Positions 28,973 to 37,810 of a DNA stretch of 64,000 nucleotides are shown here, piece after piece. The stretch is from Natrarchaeobius chitinivorans. GTDB lineage: Archaea; Halobacteriota; Halobacteria; Halobacteriales; Natrialbaceae. The stretch is taken from contig NZ_REGA01000015.1 in NCBI RefSeq assembly GCF_003841505.1, positions 1-64,000 of the forward strand, given 5' to 3'. The translations under genes were made by a program, and so were the position numbers. The notes beneath the pieces were generated by a model. That model worked only from the letters and a program-made list of their open reading frames with translations, was not told where the DNA came from and ran no database searches. Each line of letters opens with the position of its first letter. Position 1 is the first letter of the stretch.

Positions 28973-30293
28973 GAAAGCTACCGAAACGAAAGTCGATGAG
29001 GCACAGTCCGCCGCGCTGGAACTCGCGAAGTACTCCGACGAGCGCCGATCGGACGGCCTGTACGCGATCGCAGACGCCATCGAGGCGAGCCACGAGGCGA
29101 TCCTCGAGGCGAACGAGGTCGACGTGGCGGAAGCAGAAACGATGCTCGAGGCCGGCGAGTACAGTCAGGCGCTGGTCGACCGGCTGAAACTGACGCCGAC
29201 GAAACTCGAGAGTATCGCGGAGATGGTTCGCAGCGTCGCCGAACAGGACGATCCGCTCGGGAAGACCCAGACCGCTCGCAAGCTCGACGACGGCCTCGAA
29301 CTCTACGAGCAAACGGTACCGATCGGCGTCGTGGGGACGATCTTCGAGTCCCGTCCGGACGCGCTCGTCCAGATCGCCGCGCTCGCGCTCAAGTCCGGAA
29401 ACGCGGTCATCCTGAAAGGCGGCAGCGAGGCAAGCGAGTCCAACAGAGTGCTGTACGAGATCATCCGGGAGGCGACGGCGGACGCGCCCGACGGGTGGGC
29501 ACAGCTCATCGAAGCCCGGGCCGACGTCGACACAATCCTCGAGATGGACGACGCGATCGACCTCGTCATGCCGCGGGGAAGCTCCGAGTTCGTCCGCTAC
29601 ATCCAAGACAACACGAGCATCCCCGTCCTCGGCCACACCGAGGGCGTCTGTCACGTCTACGTCGACAGCGAGGCCGACCTCGAGATGGCGACGGAGGTCG
29701 CCTACGACGCGAAAGTCCAGTATCCGGCGGTCTGTAACGCGGTCGAAACCCTGCTGGTCCACGAGGACGTCGCCGAGACGTTCCTTCCCGAGGCCGTCGA
29801 CCGGTACGAAGCGGCCGACGTCGAACTCCGCGGCGACGAGCGAACCCGCGAAATCGTCGACGTCGAGAGCGCGACCGAGGAGGACTGGTCGACGGAGTAC
29901 GGCGACCTGATCCTCTCGATTCGCGTCGTCAACTCCCTCGAGGCGGCGCTCGATCACATCACCACCTACGGCTCCAAGCACACGGAGTCGATCCTGACCG
30001 AAGACGGAGATCGTGCGAGCACCTTCATGCGGAGTCTCGACTCCGCGAGCGTCTTTCACAACGCCTCGACACGGTTCAGCGACGGCTACCGCTTCGGCCT
30101 CGGCGCGGAGGTCGGCATCAGCACCGGCAAGATCCACGCTCGCGGCCCGGTCGGACTCGAGGGCCTGACGACCTACCAGTACTACCTCGAGGGCGACGGA
30201 CAGTGCGTGGGGACGTACGCGGGTGCGGACGGAAAGGAGTATCTCCACGAGGACTTCGACGGGACGTGGACCCCCGGTTCCCGCTCGGAGTGA
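28965..30293 (+). CDS. proA: Gamma-glutamyl phosphate reductase
   Basis: 442 residues of the aldehyde dehydrogenase superfamily. Typical segments are [18 protein letters not shown] and the catalytic Cys in [11 protein letters not shown]. It reduces gamma-glutamyl phosphate to glutamate semialdehyde with NADPH. Its ATG overlaps the proB stop. Together proCBA make proline, which also serves as osmolyte or protein component. Confidence 0.95.
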   Translation: MTEKATETKVDEAQSAALELAKYSDERRSDGLYAIADAIEASHEAILEANEVDVAEAETMLEAGEYSQALVDRLKLTPTKLESIAEMVRSVAEQDDPLGKTQTARKLDDGLELYEQTVPIGVVGTIFESRPDALVQIAALALKSGNAVILKGGSEASESNRVLYEIIREATADAPDGWAQLIEARADVDTILEMDDAIDLVMPRGSSEFVRYIQDNTSIPVLGHTEGVCHVYVDSEADLEMATEVAYDAKVQYPAVCNAVETLLVHEDVAETFLPEAVDRYEAADVELRGDERTREIVDVESATEEDWSTEYGDLILSIRVVNSLEAALDHITTYGSKHTESILTEDGDRASTFMRSLDSASVFHNASTRFSDGYRFGLGAEVGISTGKIHARGPVGLEGLTTYQYYLEGDGQCVGTYAGADGKEYLHEDFDGTWTPGSRSE

Positions 30294-30322
30294 CGCGAGG
30301 GTCTACTCGACCATCAGGTGGG

Positions 30323-30556
30323 TTACTCGACGATCAGATAGTCGTCGAGCGATTGAACGCGTCCGGCGGGGACGAGCAACGTTCCGTCGTCGGTGGTCTC
30401 GAAGCGTGTGACGTCGTCACTTTTCGGATCGACGAGGACGTACTCGAGTGCGCCGGTTTCGACGTTCATCGAGACGTTGTGGACCGTGCCGAGTTCTTTG
30501 CCGTCCGTTCCCATCACCGGCTTGGTGGAGAGCGTGGATGCGAGGACCGTCGTCAT
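30323..30556 (-). CDS. PRC-barrel domain protein
   Basis: 77 residues forming one PRC barrel (A-S-T-L-S-T-K-P-V-M-G, G-T-V-H-N-V-S-M-N, L-E-Y-V-L-V-D-P, L-L-V-P-A-G-R-V). Short single-domain forms are widespread in archaea; the proposed role is linking RNA processing or cell division, but this is not settled. The gene lies between convergent proA and the RimK-like gene, on the same strand as the latter. Confidence 0.88.
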   Translation of the reverse strand: MTTVLASTLSTKPVMGTDGKELGTVHNVSMNVETGALEYVLVDPKSDDVTRFETTDDGTLLVPAGRVQSLDDYLIVE

Positions 30557-30663
30557 GCGAGGACCTGTTAGTGAGACTGGTCAATAAACCGATCGGAATC
30601 GGCCGGTCGCGGATCGGATGAAAACCGGGAGGCGGCCGGTCGTTTCAACTTCGAGGGTCGGTA

Positions 30664-32007
30664 CTACTCCTCTTCTTCAGGCGTGTCCGGGGCGTCGCGG
30701 TCCGTTCGGCGACTGACGTCCACGCGGTAGTTCTCTAAGATGTCCCGGCCGAGCAAGACGGGATAGTCCATGTGATTGCGATCCTCGACGCTCGCGGTGA
30801 CGGTGTGCTGGTTGCCGCCGACGCCGACGACGACGTCGACAACTGGCCGACTCTTCGCCGTTTTGGAGCTTCCGGAGCGGATTCGCGTAATCGACTTGAT
30901 CGGTCCGGCACCGATGTCGGCTGCGAGTGCGGTGTCGATGCTCGTCCGCGTCGCACCCGTGTCTGACTTTGCGAGGGTGGTTTTCGACCCGCTCGTTCCC
31001 GAGAGAACGATCTCCTCGGTGTAGCCGATGATGGCGGGTTCTTCCTGGGGTTTCGTCGTCTGGACCGGCTGGGCGATCGGCTGGGAATCGTCGAGGACCG
31101 CCGACAGCTCCTCGACCCGCTCGTCGTCGACCTCGCCGCCGGCGCGTTCGATCGCGAGTTTTGCGATGTGCGGGGCGGGGCTGACGTGCGTGGCCTCGTA
31201 CAGCCCTTTGAAGCCGGCCGTCGGGTTGACCTCGAGGACGAACCAGCCCTCGTCGCTCTCGACGAGATCCACACCCGCGTAGTCGAGATCGACTGCTTCC
31301 GCCGCACGCCGAGCGAGGTCTTCGACCTCGGCGGGTAGATCTTCGGTCGCGTTTTCGACGGAGCCGCCCAGTGCCACGTTCGTCCGCCAGTCGTTGTCCG
31401 GTGCGTACCGGTACATCGCGCTGATAATTTCTCCGTCGACGACGTACACCCGGACGTCGCGGTGTCTGACGTCCTCGCGGTCGACGAGTTCTTGCAAGAA
31501 CGCGTACCGATTTCCGACTTTCGCGTTGACGGGATCGTTTCGGCCGACTTTCCAGGTGCCGCCACCGTGAGTTCCGATCGCGGTTTTGTACACCGCCTCG
31601 TCGCCGTAGCGCCCGCGGGCGGCGTTTAACTGTTCGCTGTTGAGTGCGAGCGTGACGTCGGGAGTGCGAACGTCGTTCGCCGCGAGCGTCGTCGCCGTCG
31701 AGAGCTTGTGAATCGCCGTCAGGACCGAGGCGGGTTCGTTGAGCGTCGGAACGAGTTGGGCGAACGTGTTCGCGAGTCCGAGATCCTCCGCGGGCTGTTC
31801 GGTGTTCGAGAGCAGCATTCGGTTCGCGATCACGTCGACCGACGGCTCGAGGACGACGCTCCCGTCGGAGACGCTGACGGAGGTGTTTTCGGTCCGAAGC
31901 CACTCCGTGTCGTGGCCGAGCGCTTCGACGGCGTTCAGTATCGCTTTCGTTTCCTTGCTGACGTGCAAACTGAGAACCCCGACAGTGACGGGATCAGAAG
32001 TGGTCAT
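30664..32007 (-). CDS. RimK-like ATP-grasp ligase fused to a RimB-like aspartic-protease fold domain
   Basis: 447 residues from the ATG at 32007. Residues 1-285 are a RimK/LysX-type ATP-grasp ligase: K-T-A-I-G-T-H-G-G-G, A-F-L-Q-E-L-V and the metal-binding end F-V-L-E-V-N-P-T-A-G. After a linker, residues 320-435 carry D-T-G-A-T-R-T-S and Y-P-V-L-L-G-R-D-I-L, the pepsin-like fold of RimB-type proteins. RimK adds glutamate or other amino acids to a target and RimB-type domains are proposed to cut such tails. The partner may be the hydrolase at 34830. Target unknown. Confidence 0.87.
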   Translation of the reverse strand: MTTSDPVTVGVLSLHVSKETKAILNAVEALGHDTEWLRTENTSVSVSDGSVVLEPSVDVIANRMLLSNTEQPAEDLGLANTFAQLVPTLNEPASVLTAIHKLSTATTLAANDVRTPDVTLALNSEQLNAARGRYGDEAVYKTAIGTHGGGTWKVGRNDPVNAKVGNRYAFLQELVDREDVRHRDVRVYVVDGEIISAMYRYAPDNDWRTNVALGGSVENATEDLPAEVEDLARRAAEAVDLDYAGVDLVESDEGWFVLEVNPTAGFKGLYEATHVSPAPHIAKLAIERAGGEVDDERVEELSAVLDDSQPIAQPVQTTKPQEEPAIIGYTEEIVLSGTSGSKTTLAKSDTGATRTSIDTALAADIGAGPIKSITRIRSGSSKTAKSRPVVDVVVGVGGNQHTVTASVEDRNHMDYPVLLGRDILENYRVDVSRRTDRDAPDTPEEEE

Positions 32008-32090
32008 ACCTGAGATACACAAGACGATCGGATAAGTATTCCCAGTTGACTGCACGTAGGGACGCTGTTCCCGAAGATCGTTCCCCGAAA

Positions 32091-33560
32091 TCAACCGATA
32101 ACCGACCGGACTTCCTGTGGGTCGACGAGACCGCTGACGACGACGAGGACGGCCCACGTGAGCGCGCCGAGTCCGATCGCGCCGAACAGCGTCGGGAGAC
32201 TCGAGATCGTCGGTGCCACGAACAACACGGCAGCCGCCATCACGCCGGTAATTCCACAGATTAGCCCCATCGAGCGGGCCACCTGTTCGACGCGAAGTGA
32301 AAGCTCGGCGTGGACGATGTAGACGTTCACTGCGACGTACACCGAGTGGGTCGCGACGGTGGCGATCGCCGCACCGACCACGCCGATCGTCGGAATGAGT
32401 ATCAGGTTCAGGACGAAGTTAGCCGCGGCCGTTCCCCCTTTCGCGATGGCACGCGACCGGGCACGCCCGAGGTAGTCGAGACTGTCGCTCGTCAGGTTCG
32501 TGATCGCCTGCAGGACGACGAACCCCGCGAGAATCTGTAACACCGGAACCGCACCCGCGTAGTCGGCCCCGAAAATCATCGTGATAAACGGCTCCGCGAC
32601 GATCACGATCCCGGCCGCAGCCGGCACGTACAACATCATCGTCTGCGTGAGCGACGTCTCGTAGATCCGACGCGCCTGCTCGAGGCTGCCCGATGCCTTC
32701 TGCTCGCCGAAGTTCGGCGAGATCGTAAACCCGAGCGCTTCTGCCGGCGCGAGCAGGAAGTCCGTGATCTGCTTGCCGAGCGTGTAGAAGGCGACTGCCG
32801 CGGGCGTCAAAAAGACCCCGACGAGAACGGTGTCGATCTGTTTGTCCACGACGTTGGCGCTTCGCGTCGCCGTCAGGGGGACGCTGTACTCGAGGAGTCG
32901 TCGCGAAAGGCCGGATTCGTACTCGTCGGCCGGTTCGTACCGTCGGTAGAAGCGCTCGTAGAGGATCGTCAGCCCGACGGCGGCGGCGATGGCGTAGCCG
33001 ACGACGTAGCCGAACAGCGCGCCGAGCGCGCCGAACCCCGCGAGGACGAACGCGACGGCGAAGACGAGCCTGAAGAGTCCGCTGATCGCCTGGATCGCGG
33101 CGCTGTACCCAAGCTCGTTGAACCCCTGAAAGGAGATCTGCGTGAAGACGTTAAAGGAGTTGGCGACGATGTAGATGACGCCCGCAGCGAGAAACGGTGC
33201 TGCACTCGGATCGCCCAGAAGGACGGCGATCTGCTCGTAAAAGAGCAACAGGCAGGTCGAGACGATTCCGATGATGACGAGTTTGAAGACGATAGTCGAC
33301 CGCAGCAGGTGAGGAATCTGGCCCGAATCCTTCTCGCTGTACTCGGAAATGTAGCGCGCGGCCGACTTTCCCAGGCCGACGTCGGCGAGCAACTGAACGA
33401 CGGCGAGGATGCCGATCGCCCAGTACAGCGCGCCGTAGCCGTCCGGGTCCAGCAGGTATCGTGCGAGGACGAACATCAACAGCGCGCTCGAAATCATGTA
33501 GATCGCGCGAGCGACGAGCGTCGCTTTGAAGCCGCGAACGATGTGTTCTCTGGTACTCAT
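32091..33560 (-). CDS. Oligosaccharide flippase family protein (Wzx/MATE-like)
   Basis: 489 residues with about 14 membrane helices. The N-terminus (G-F-K-A-T-L-V-A-R-A-I-Y) and the segment V-G-L-G-K-S-A-A-R-Y-I-S-E-Y are typical of polysaccharide-biosynthesis export proteins. It should flip lipid-linked sugars for S-layer or pilin glycosylation or for exopolysaccharide. No glycosyltransferases are next to it, so the pathway is unclear. It is 83 bases upstream of the RimK-like gene on the same strand and may share a transcript. Confidence 0.88.
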   Translation of the reverse strand: MSTREHIVRGFKATLVARAIYMISSALLMFVLARYLLDPDGYGALYWAIGILAVVQLLADVGLGKSAARYISEYSEKDSGQIPHLLRSTIVFKLVIIGIVSTCLLLFYEQIAVLLGDPSAAPFLAAGVIYIVANSFNVFTQISFQGFNELGYSAAIQAISGLFRLVFAVAFVLAGFGALGALFGYVVGYAIAAAVGLTILYERFYRRYEPADEYESGLSRRLLEYSVPLTATRSANVVDKQIDTVLVGVFLTPAAVAFYTLGKQITDFLLAPAEALGFTISPNFGEQKASGSLEQARRIYETSLTQTMMLYVPAAAGIVIVAEPFITMIFGADYAGAVPVLQILAGFVVLQAITNLTSDSLDYLGRARSRAIAKGGTAAANFVLNLILIPTIGVVGAAIATVATHSVYVAVNVYIVHAELSLRVEQVARSMGLICGITGVMAAAVLFVAPTISSLPTLFGAIGLGALTWAVLVVVSGLVDPQEVRSVIG

Positions 33561-33932
33561 AGCATCATCTCCGACGGATGGTACCGGCCCGCAGATCGCA
33601 CCGAGCGATACTGTCGGACGGAAGTCAATGACGAGAGTTCGCCGGCGTGGTGCGGCGTATTCTCACGATGGTTCTGTCCGGCAGTATACTATCTCGATTA
33701 TCGAAGTGATGGATTGTAATGCGGAGACAACAGCCGGCCCGGATCGACCAACGCGCGCCTACACCGATCGGAGTGAGCGACCGATCGCAACTCGATGGAG
33801 AGAAGCGTCTACGAGGGGGTGTACGGTCCGGCTACCGGTAGTAGGGTCGTATTTGGTTTCCAGGCCGCGGGGACGACGATGCGCCGTTCAAACCGCGACA
33901 GCAACGAATTCGTCGGGTGACCGGTCGCCCCA
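33561..33932. other. Intergenic region with no supported gene
   Basis: About 370 bases between two minus-strand genes. It should contain the flippase promoter (an AT-rich stretch TAGTATACTGCC lies near 33680-33695). No gene or RNA is recognisable. Confidence 0.35.
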
Positions 33933-34682
33933 CTACAGGTACGACGAGTCCCACCGCGTCGCTTTTCGCCGATTTCCACACTCGTTGCACTCGACCCGCC
34001 CCATCGAATCCATCGCGTTGTCGATCGAGTTGCAGTTGCCACAGAGCAAGGCGTAGCGCTTCGCGCGGTCGTCGCTCTCGTAGGCGGTGTAAAACGGCGC
34101 TTTCGATCCGCGGGCGGCCTCGCCGTAACTGACGTACACCGTCTCGCCGTCGATCTCGAGTTCGTCGACCGCACCCCATCCCTCGTCCTCGAGGTCGGCC
34201 TCGACGTAGACGTTCTCGGTGAACGTCTCGTCGCCGATGTCGACCTCGTTCTTACCCGCCCGTTCGAACCCGTGATTCCGGTAGAACTCGTTGCCGCCCT
34301 CGTTGTCCTCGAGGACGAAACACTGGATCCGTTCGGCCCCCTTCTCGAGGAGTTTCTCCCGCGTCCGGACGAGCAGGCGAACGCCGATCCCGCTGCCGCG
34401 GTGGTCGGGACCGATGTGGAGCCAGAGGACGCGCCCGCTGCGGTGTTGGGACCCGATCAGATCGTTCTGGGAGAAGCCGACGACCTCGCCGTCACGTTCG
34501 ACGACGAGCACGAGCGATCGCTCGTCGGTGAGTTCGTCGCCGAAGGACTCCCCGTACCACTGCGCTATCGCGTCGTCGACGGTGTCTGCATCGAGGAAAT
34601 CTGTGTACGTCGAACGGAGCGAACGCTGGGCGATCGACCGAATGGCGTCGACGTCCGAGTCGGTGGCCTCACGAATGTCCAT
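33933..34682 (-). CDS. GNAT acetyltransferase with C-terminal zinc-ribbon domain
   Basis: 249 residues from the ATG at 34682; a second ATG five codons upstream (34697) is possible, and a GGAGGG lies between them. Residues 1-150 are a GNAT fold (I-R-E-A-T-D-S-D-V-D-A-I, acetyl-CoA loop D-H-R-G-S-G-I-G-V-R-L-L). The C-terminal 90 residues carry C-G-N-C and C-N-E-C and resemble a small haloarchaeal zinc domain. It probably acetylates a protein or small amine. The acceptor is unknown. Confidence 0.85.
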   Translation of the reverse strand: MDIREATDSDVDAIRSIAQRSLRSTYTDFLDADTVDDAIAQWYGESFGDELTDERSLVLVVERDGEVVGFSQNDLIGSQHRSGRVLWLHIGPDHRGSGIGVRLLVRTREKLLEKGAERIQCFVLEDNEGGNEFYRNHGFERAGKNEVDIGDETFTENVYVEADLEDEGWGAVDELEIDGETVYVSYGEAARGSKAPFYTAYESDDRAKRYALLCGNCNSIDNAMDSMGRVECNECGNRRKATRWDSSYL

Positions 34683-34829
34683 GCCCTCCTGTAGCATGGC
34701 ATCGTACAAAACGTATGCTGTCGATCGCAAGCGTGGCAACGGATCGATCGGTCGTCACGGACTCGTTACTGACGCCTCACCGACAGAATCGAAGACAAGA
34801 CTCTCGTCACTGCCGTCCGAGAGACGTGT

Positions 34830-35915
34830 ATGAACGACGATGCCTCGAGCGACGAACCGCCCGGGGAGCGATCAGGGTCTGACGCCACCGACGACGCGTT
34901 TACGTACAACGGTGGCCGAGTCGATCCCGGCGAATCGGCGAACATCCGGTACAGCATCAGCGAAACCTATCTCGGCGATCCGGTCAAGATTCCCGTAACG
35001 GTGGTCAACGGTGCCCATCCGGGCCCGACGGTCTTTCTCTCCGCTGCGGCCCACGGCGACGAACTCAACGGAATCGAGGTCGTACGCGAGGTCGCACACG
35101 ACTGGAACCACGCCGAACTCCACGGGACGCTCGTCTGCCTGCCGGTGATGAACGTCCCCGGGTTTCTGGCACAGGAGCGGTACCTCCCGATCTACGACCG
35201 GGACCTCAATCGGTCGTTTCCCGGCCGGGAAGGGTCGACCAGCGCGCGCCGGATGGCCCACCAGATATTCACCAACTTCATCGAACCCTGTGACCTCGGT
35301 ATCGACTTCCATACGTCGACGCGCGGCCGAACGAACATGCTCCACGTCCGCGCGAGCATGGACGACCCGACGGTCAGTCGCCTCGCCAACGCGTTCAGTT
35401 CGAACGTGATCATCGCGGGCGAAGGTCCCGCCGGTACACTGCGTCGTGAGGCGACCGAAGCCGACGTCCCGACGATCACCGTCGAGATGGGCGAGGCCCA
35501 CCGCTTTCAGCGCCCCCTGATCGATCGAGCACTGACCGGTGTGGCGAGCGTCCTCGCCGAGTTCGGCTGTCACCCCGATTCGTCCGTCCACTGGCCCGGA
35601 TGGCGAACGGTGATCGACGACGACGACGAGAAGACGTGGCTTCGCGCCGACGCCGGTGGAATCGTCGACATGAAACGCGGTCGCGGTGCGCTCGTCGAGG
35701 AGGGCGAGGTGATCTGTACGATCACCAACCCGTTCAAGGAGGAAGACGACATCGTCACCGTCGAGGCACCGTTCACCGGCCTGATCGTGGGCGTCCTCGA
35801 GAACCCGGTCGTCTATCCGGGGAACCCGCTCTGTCACCTCGTCGGTCTCTCGGCGGATACGTTGACGGCGCTCGAGCGCGAGCGGACTACGGAGCGCTCA
35901 CAGGCCGAACTCTGA
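34830..35915 (+). CDS. Succinylglutamate desuccinylase/aspartoacylase-like zinc hydrolase
   Basis: 361 residues. The zinc site is A-A-H-G-D-E-L-N-G (His and Glu) with a later His in D-F-H-T. A catalytic Glu is likely in V-E-M-G-E. The C-terminal beta domain has G-I-V-D-M-K-R-G and G-N-P-L-C-H-L. Members cut acyl-amino bonds; in several genomes they are encoded with RimK-like ligases, and such a ligase lies 2.8 kb away here. A link in modifying or unmodifying a glutamylated product is inferred. Confidence 0.87.
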   Translation: MNDDASSDEPPGERSGSDATDDAFTYNGGRVDPGESANIRYSISETYLGDPVKIPVTVVNGAHPGPTVFLSAAAHGDELNGIEVVREVAHDWNHAELHGTLVCLPVMNVPGFLAQERYLPIYDRDLNRSFPGREGSTSARRMAHQIFTNFIEPCDLGIDFHTSTRGRTNMLHVRASMDDPTVSRLANAFSSNVIIAGEGPAGTLRREATEADVPTITVEMGEAHRFQRPLIDRALTGVASVLAEFGCHPDSSVHWPGWRTVIDDDDEKTWLRADAGGIVDMKRGRGALVEEGEVICTITNPFKEEDDIVTVEAPFTGLIVGVLENPVVYPGNPLCHLVGLSADTLTALERERTTERSQAEL

Positions 35916-36086
35916 TCGGCGAACCGAATCGTCCCGGGGAGCGACTGATCGCGTGTCACGACGACCCCTCATACTCGGGTGTCACGACGCTCCGTCATAC
36001 CCAAGGGTGTGAACGGACGCGATGCCTGCTGGAAAGAGACAAAAGTAACTTCTATACCTCCACGGTCTAACCGTCCACACGAGCGC

Positions 36087-36551
36087 ATGAGTCAGTCTTA
36101 CAATCGCGGCCTAATCGAGGACTACGGCCGCTGGAAGGAGTTCTCGGCCGGCATGTGGGCGTGGATCTTCCACAAGTTCACCGGGTGGATGCTGATCGGC
36201 TATCTGTTCACTCACATCGCCGTGTTGAGTACGGCAATCGGGGCAGCACAGGGCGAAACGGTCGAAGTGTTCGCGGAGGATCTGCCGAACGTCGAGGGGA
36301 CCGGCCTCACCGAGGTCGACATCTACACGGCGACACTCGGCGGGCTCGAGGGCCTGTTCATCGTTCGGCTCCTCGAGGTCGGTCTGCTCGCGGTGGCCGT
36401 CTTCCACATCCTGAACGGGCTCCGTCTGCTGATGGTCGACCTCGGAATTGGACTGGAGGCACAGGACAAGAGCTTCTACGCCTCGTTGATCCTGACGGGA
36501 GTCATCACCGTCGCGAGCGTACCGACCTTCTTGAGGGGGGTGGGCTTTTAG
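36087..36551 (+). CDS. sdhC: Succinate dehydrogenase cytochrome b subunit
   Basis: 154 residues with three helices. The N-terminal segment W-I-F-H-K-F-T-G-W fits the haem- and quinone-side region of SdhC. A second His lies in V-F-H-I-L-N-G-L-R. It anchors the complex and passes electrons to quinone. The four subunits are in order C, D, B, A without gaps larger than one base. An AT-rich element near 36050-36056 may be the promoter. Confidence 0.92.
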   Translation: MSQSYNRGLIEDYGRWKEFSAGMWAWIFHKFTGWMLIGYLFTHIAVLSTAIGAAQGETVEVFAEDLPNVEGTGLTEVDIYTATLGGLEGLFIVRLLEVGLLAVAVFHILNGLRLLMVDLGIGLEAQDKSFYASLILTGVITVASVPTFLRGVGF

Positions 36552-36917
36552 ATGGCAGAACGATACTCCTCGTTCGCGCCGGGTGGAACCGCGTGGCTCC
36601 TCCAGCGCATCACAGCGGCGTTTCTCGTCGTCGTTCTCGCCTTCCACTTCTTCCAGCTTCACTTCGTCAACCACGCGGCCGAGGTCACGTTCCTCGGTAC
36701 GCGCGCCCGAATGGAGAACCTCGGTTACTTCCTGGTGATGGTGTTGTTCCTCATCGCCGGGACCTTCCACGGCGTCAACGGCGTTTACAACGCACTCGTC
36801 AATCAGGGCCTCAGCGGCACCCCCAAGAAGGTAGTGCTCGCGGTCCTGACGATTGCAAGTGTGGCACTGATCGTCCAGGGAATCTGGGTTGCACTCGCGA
36901 TGGCGGGGATGATCTAA
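36552..36917 (+). CDS. sdhD: Succinate dehydrogenase membrane anchor subunit
   Basis: 121 residues with three helices (L-L-Q-R-I-T-A-A-F-L, F-H-F-F-Q-L-H-F-V-N-H and G-T-F-H-G-V-N-G). The His-rich first loop suits haem or quinone binding. Its ATG directly abuts the sdhC stop. It works with SdhC as the membrane part of complex II. Confidence 0.92.
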   Translation: MAERYSSFAPGGTAWLLQRITAAFLVVVLAFHFFQLHFVNHAAEVTFLGTRARMENLGYFLVMVLFLIAGTFHGVNGVYNALVNQGLSGTPKKVVLAVLTIASVALIVQGIWVALAMAGMI

Positions 36918-36918
36918 C

Positions 36919-37809
36919 ATGAGCACGCAACAACAGGAACCGGAGACGCAGGAGCCGGAAACGCAGGAAGCACCGGAAGACCCCGAGATGAAAGGGGCGG
37001 AGTCGCCACAGCAGCGGCGACTCAAGAAAAAACAGGAGGGAATGGTCGACGAGCGATCGGAGGCGGAAGCCGAAGCCGAGGGCGAGACGGTTCACATCAA
37101 GGTGTTCCGCTACGACCCGGAAGTCGAAGGAAAACAGGAACCGCGTTTCGACGACTTCTACGTCCCCTTCGAGAAGGGAATGACCGTCCTCGACGCGGTG
37201 ATGTACGCCCGCGACGAGTACGACTCCTCGCTGACGTTCCGCCACTCGTGTCGACAGGCGGTCTGTGGTTCCGACGCGTTCTTCGTCAACGGCTCACAGC
37301 AACTGGGCTGTAAGACGCAGATCTCCGACCTCGAGCAACCGGTCCGTATCGAGCCCCTGCCCCACCAGGAGGTCGTCAAGGACCTGGTCGTCGACATGGA
37401 TCACTTCTACGACCAGATGCACGCCGTCGAGCCGTACTTCAAGCAGGAGGACCTGCCGGAGGGCGAACTCGAAGAACAGCGCCAGAGCAGGGAAAACCGC
37501 GAGAAGGTCAAGATGTCGACGCGGTGTATCTGGTGTGCGGCCTGTATGTCCTCGTGTAACATCGCAGCCGGCGACAACCAGTATCTCGGTCCGGCAGCGA
37601 TCAACAAGGCCTACCGCTTTGCGATGGACGAACGCGAAGACGAGGAGATCAAAGAGCACCGACTCCGCATTCTCGAGCAGGAACACGGCGTCTGGCGGTG
37701 CCAGACCCAGTTTTCCTGTACCGAAGTGTGTCCGAAAGATATCCCGCTGACCGAGCACATTCAGGAACTCAAGCGGGAAGCGGTCAAGAAGAACCTGAAA
37801 TTCTGGTAA
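36919..37809 (+). CDS. sdhB: Succinate dehydrogenase iron-sulfur subunit
   Basis: 296 residues. The [2Fe-2S] site is S-C-R-Q-A-V-C-G-S-D with a later G-C-K. The [4Fe-4S] and third cluster use C-I-W-C-A-A-C-M-S-S-C and C-T-E-V-C-P-K-D. About 50 extra acidic and Gln/Glu-rich residues at the N-terminus are unusual compared with bacterial SdhB and probably reflect halophilic adaptation. It passes electrons from SdhA to the membrane subunits. Confidence 0.95.
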   Translation: MSTQQQEPETQEPETQEAPEDPEMKGAESPQQRRLKKKQEGMVDERSEAEAEAEGETVHIKVFRYDPEVEGKQEPRFDDFYVPFEKGMTVLDAVMYARDEYDSSLTFRHSCRQAVCGSDAFFVNGSQQLGCKTQISDLEQPVRIEPLPHQEVVKDLVVDMDHFYDQMHAVEPYFKQEDLPEGELEEQRQSRENREKVKMSTRCIWCAACMSSCNIAAGDNQYLGPAAINKAYRFAMDEREDEEIKEHRLRILEQEHGVWRCQTQFSCTEVCPKDIPLTEHIQELKREAVKKNLKFW

Positions 37810-37810
37810 T

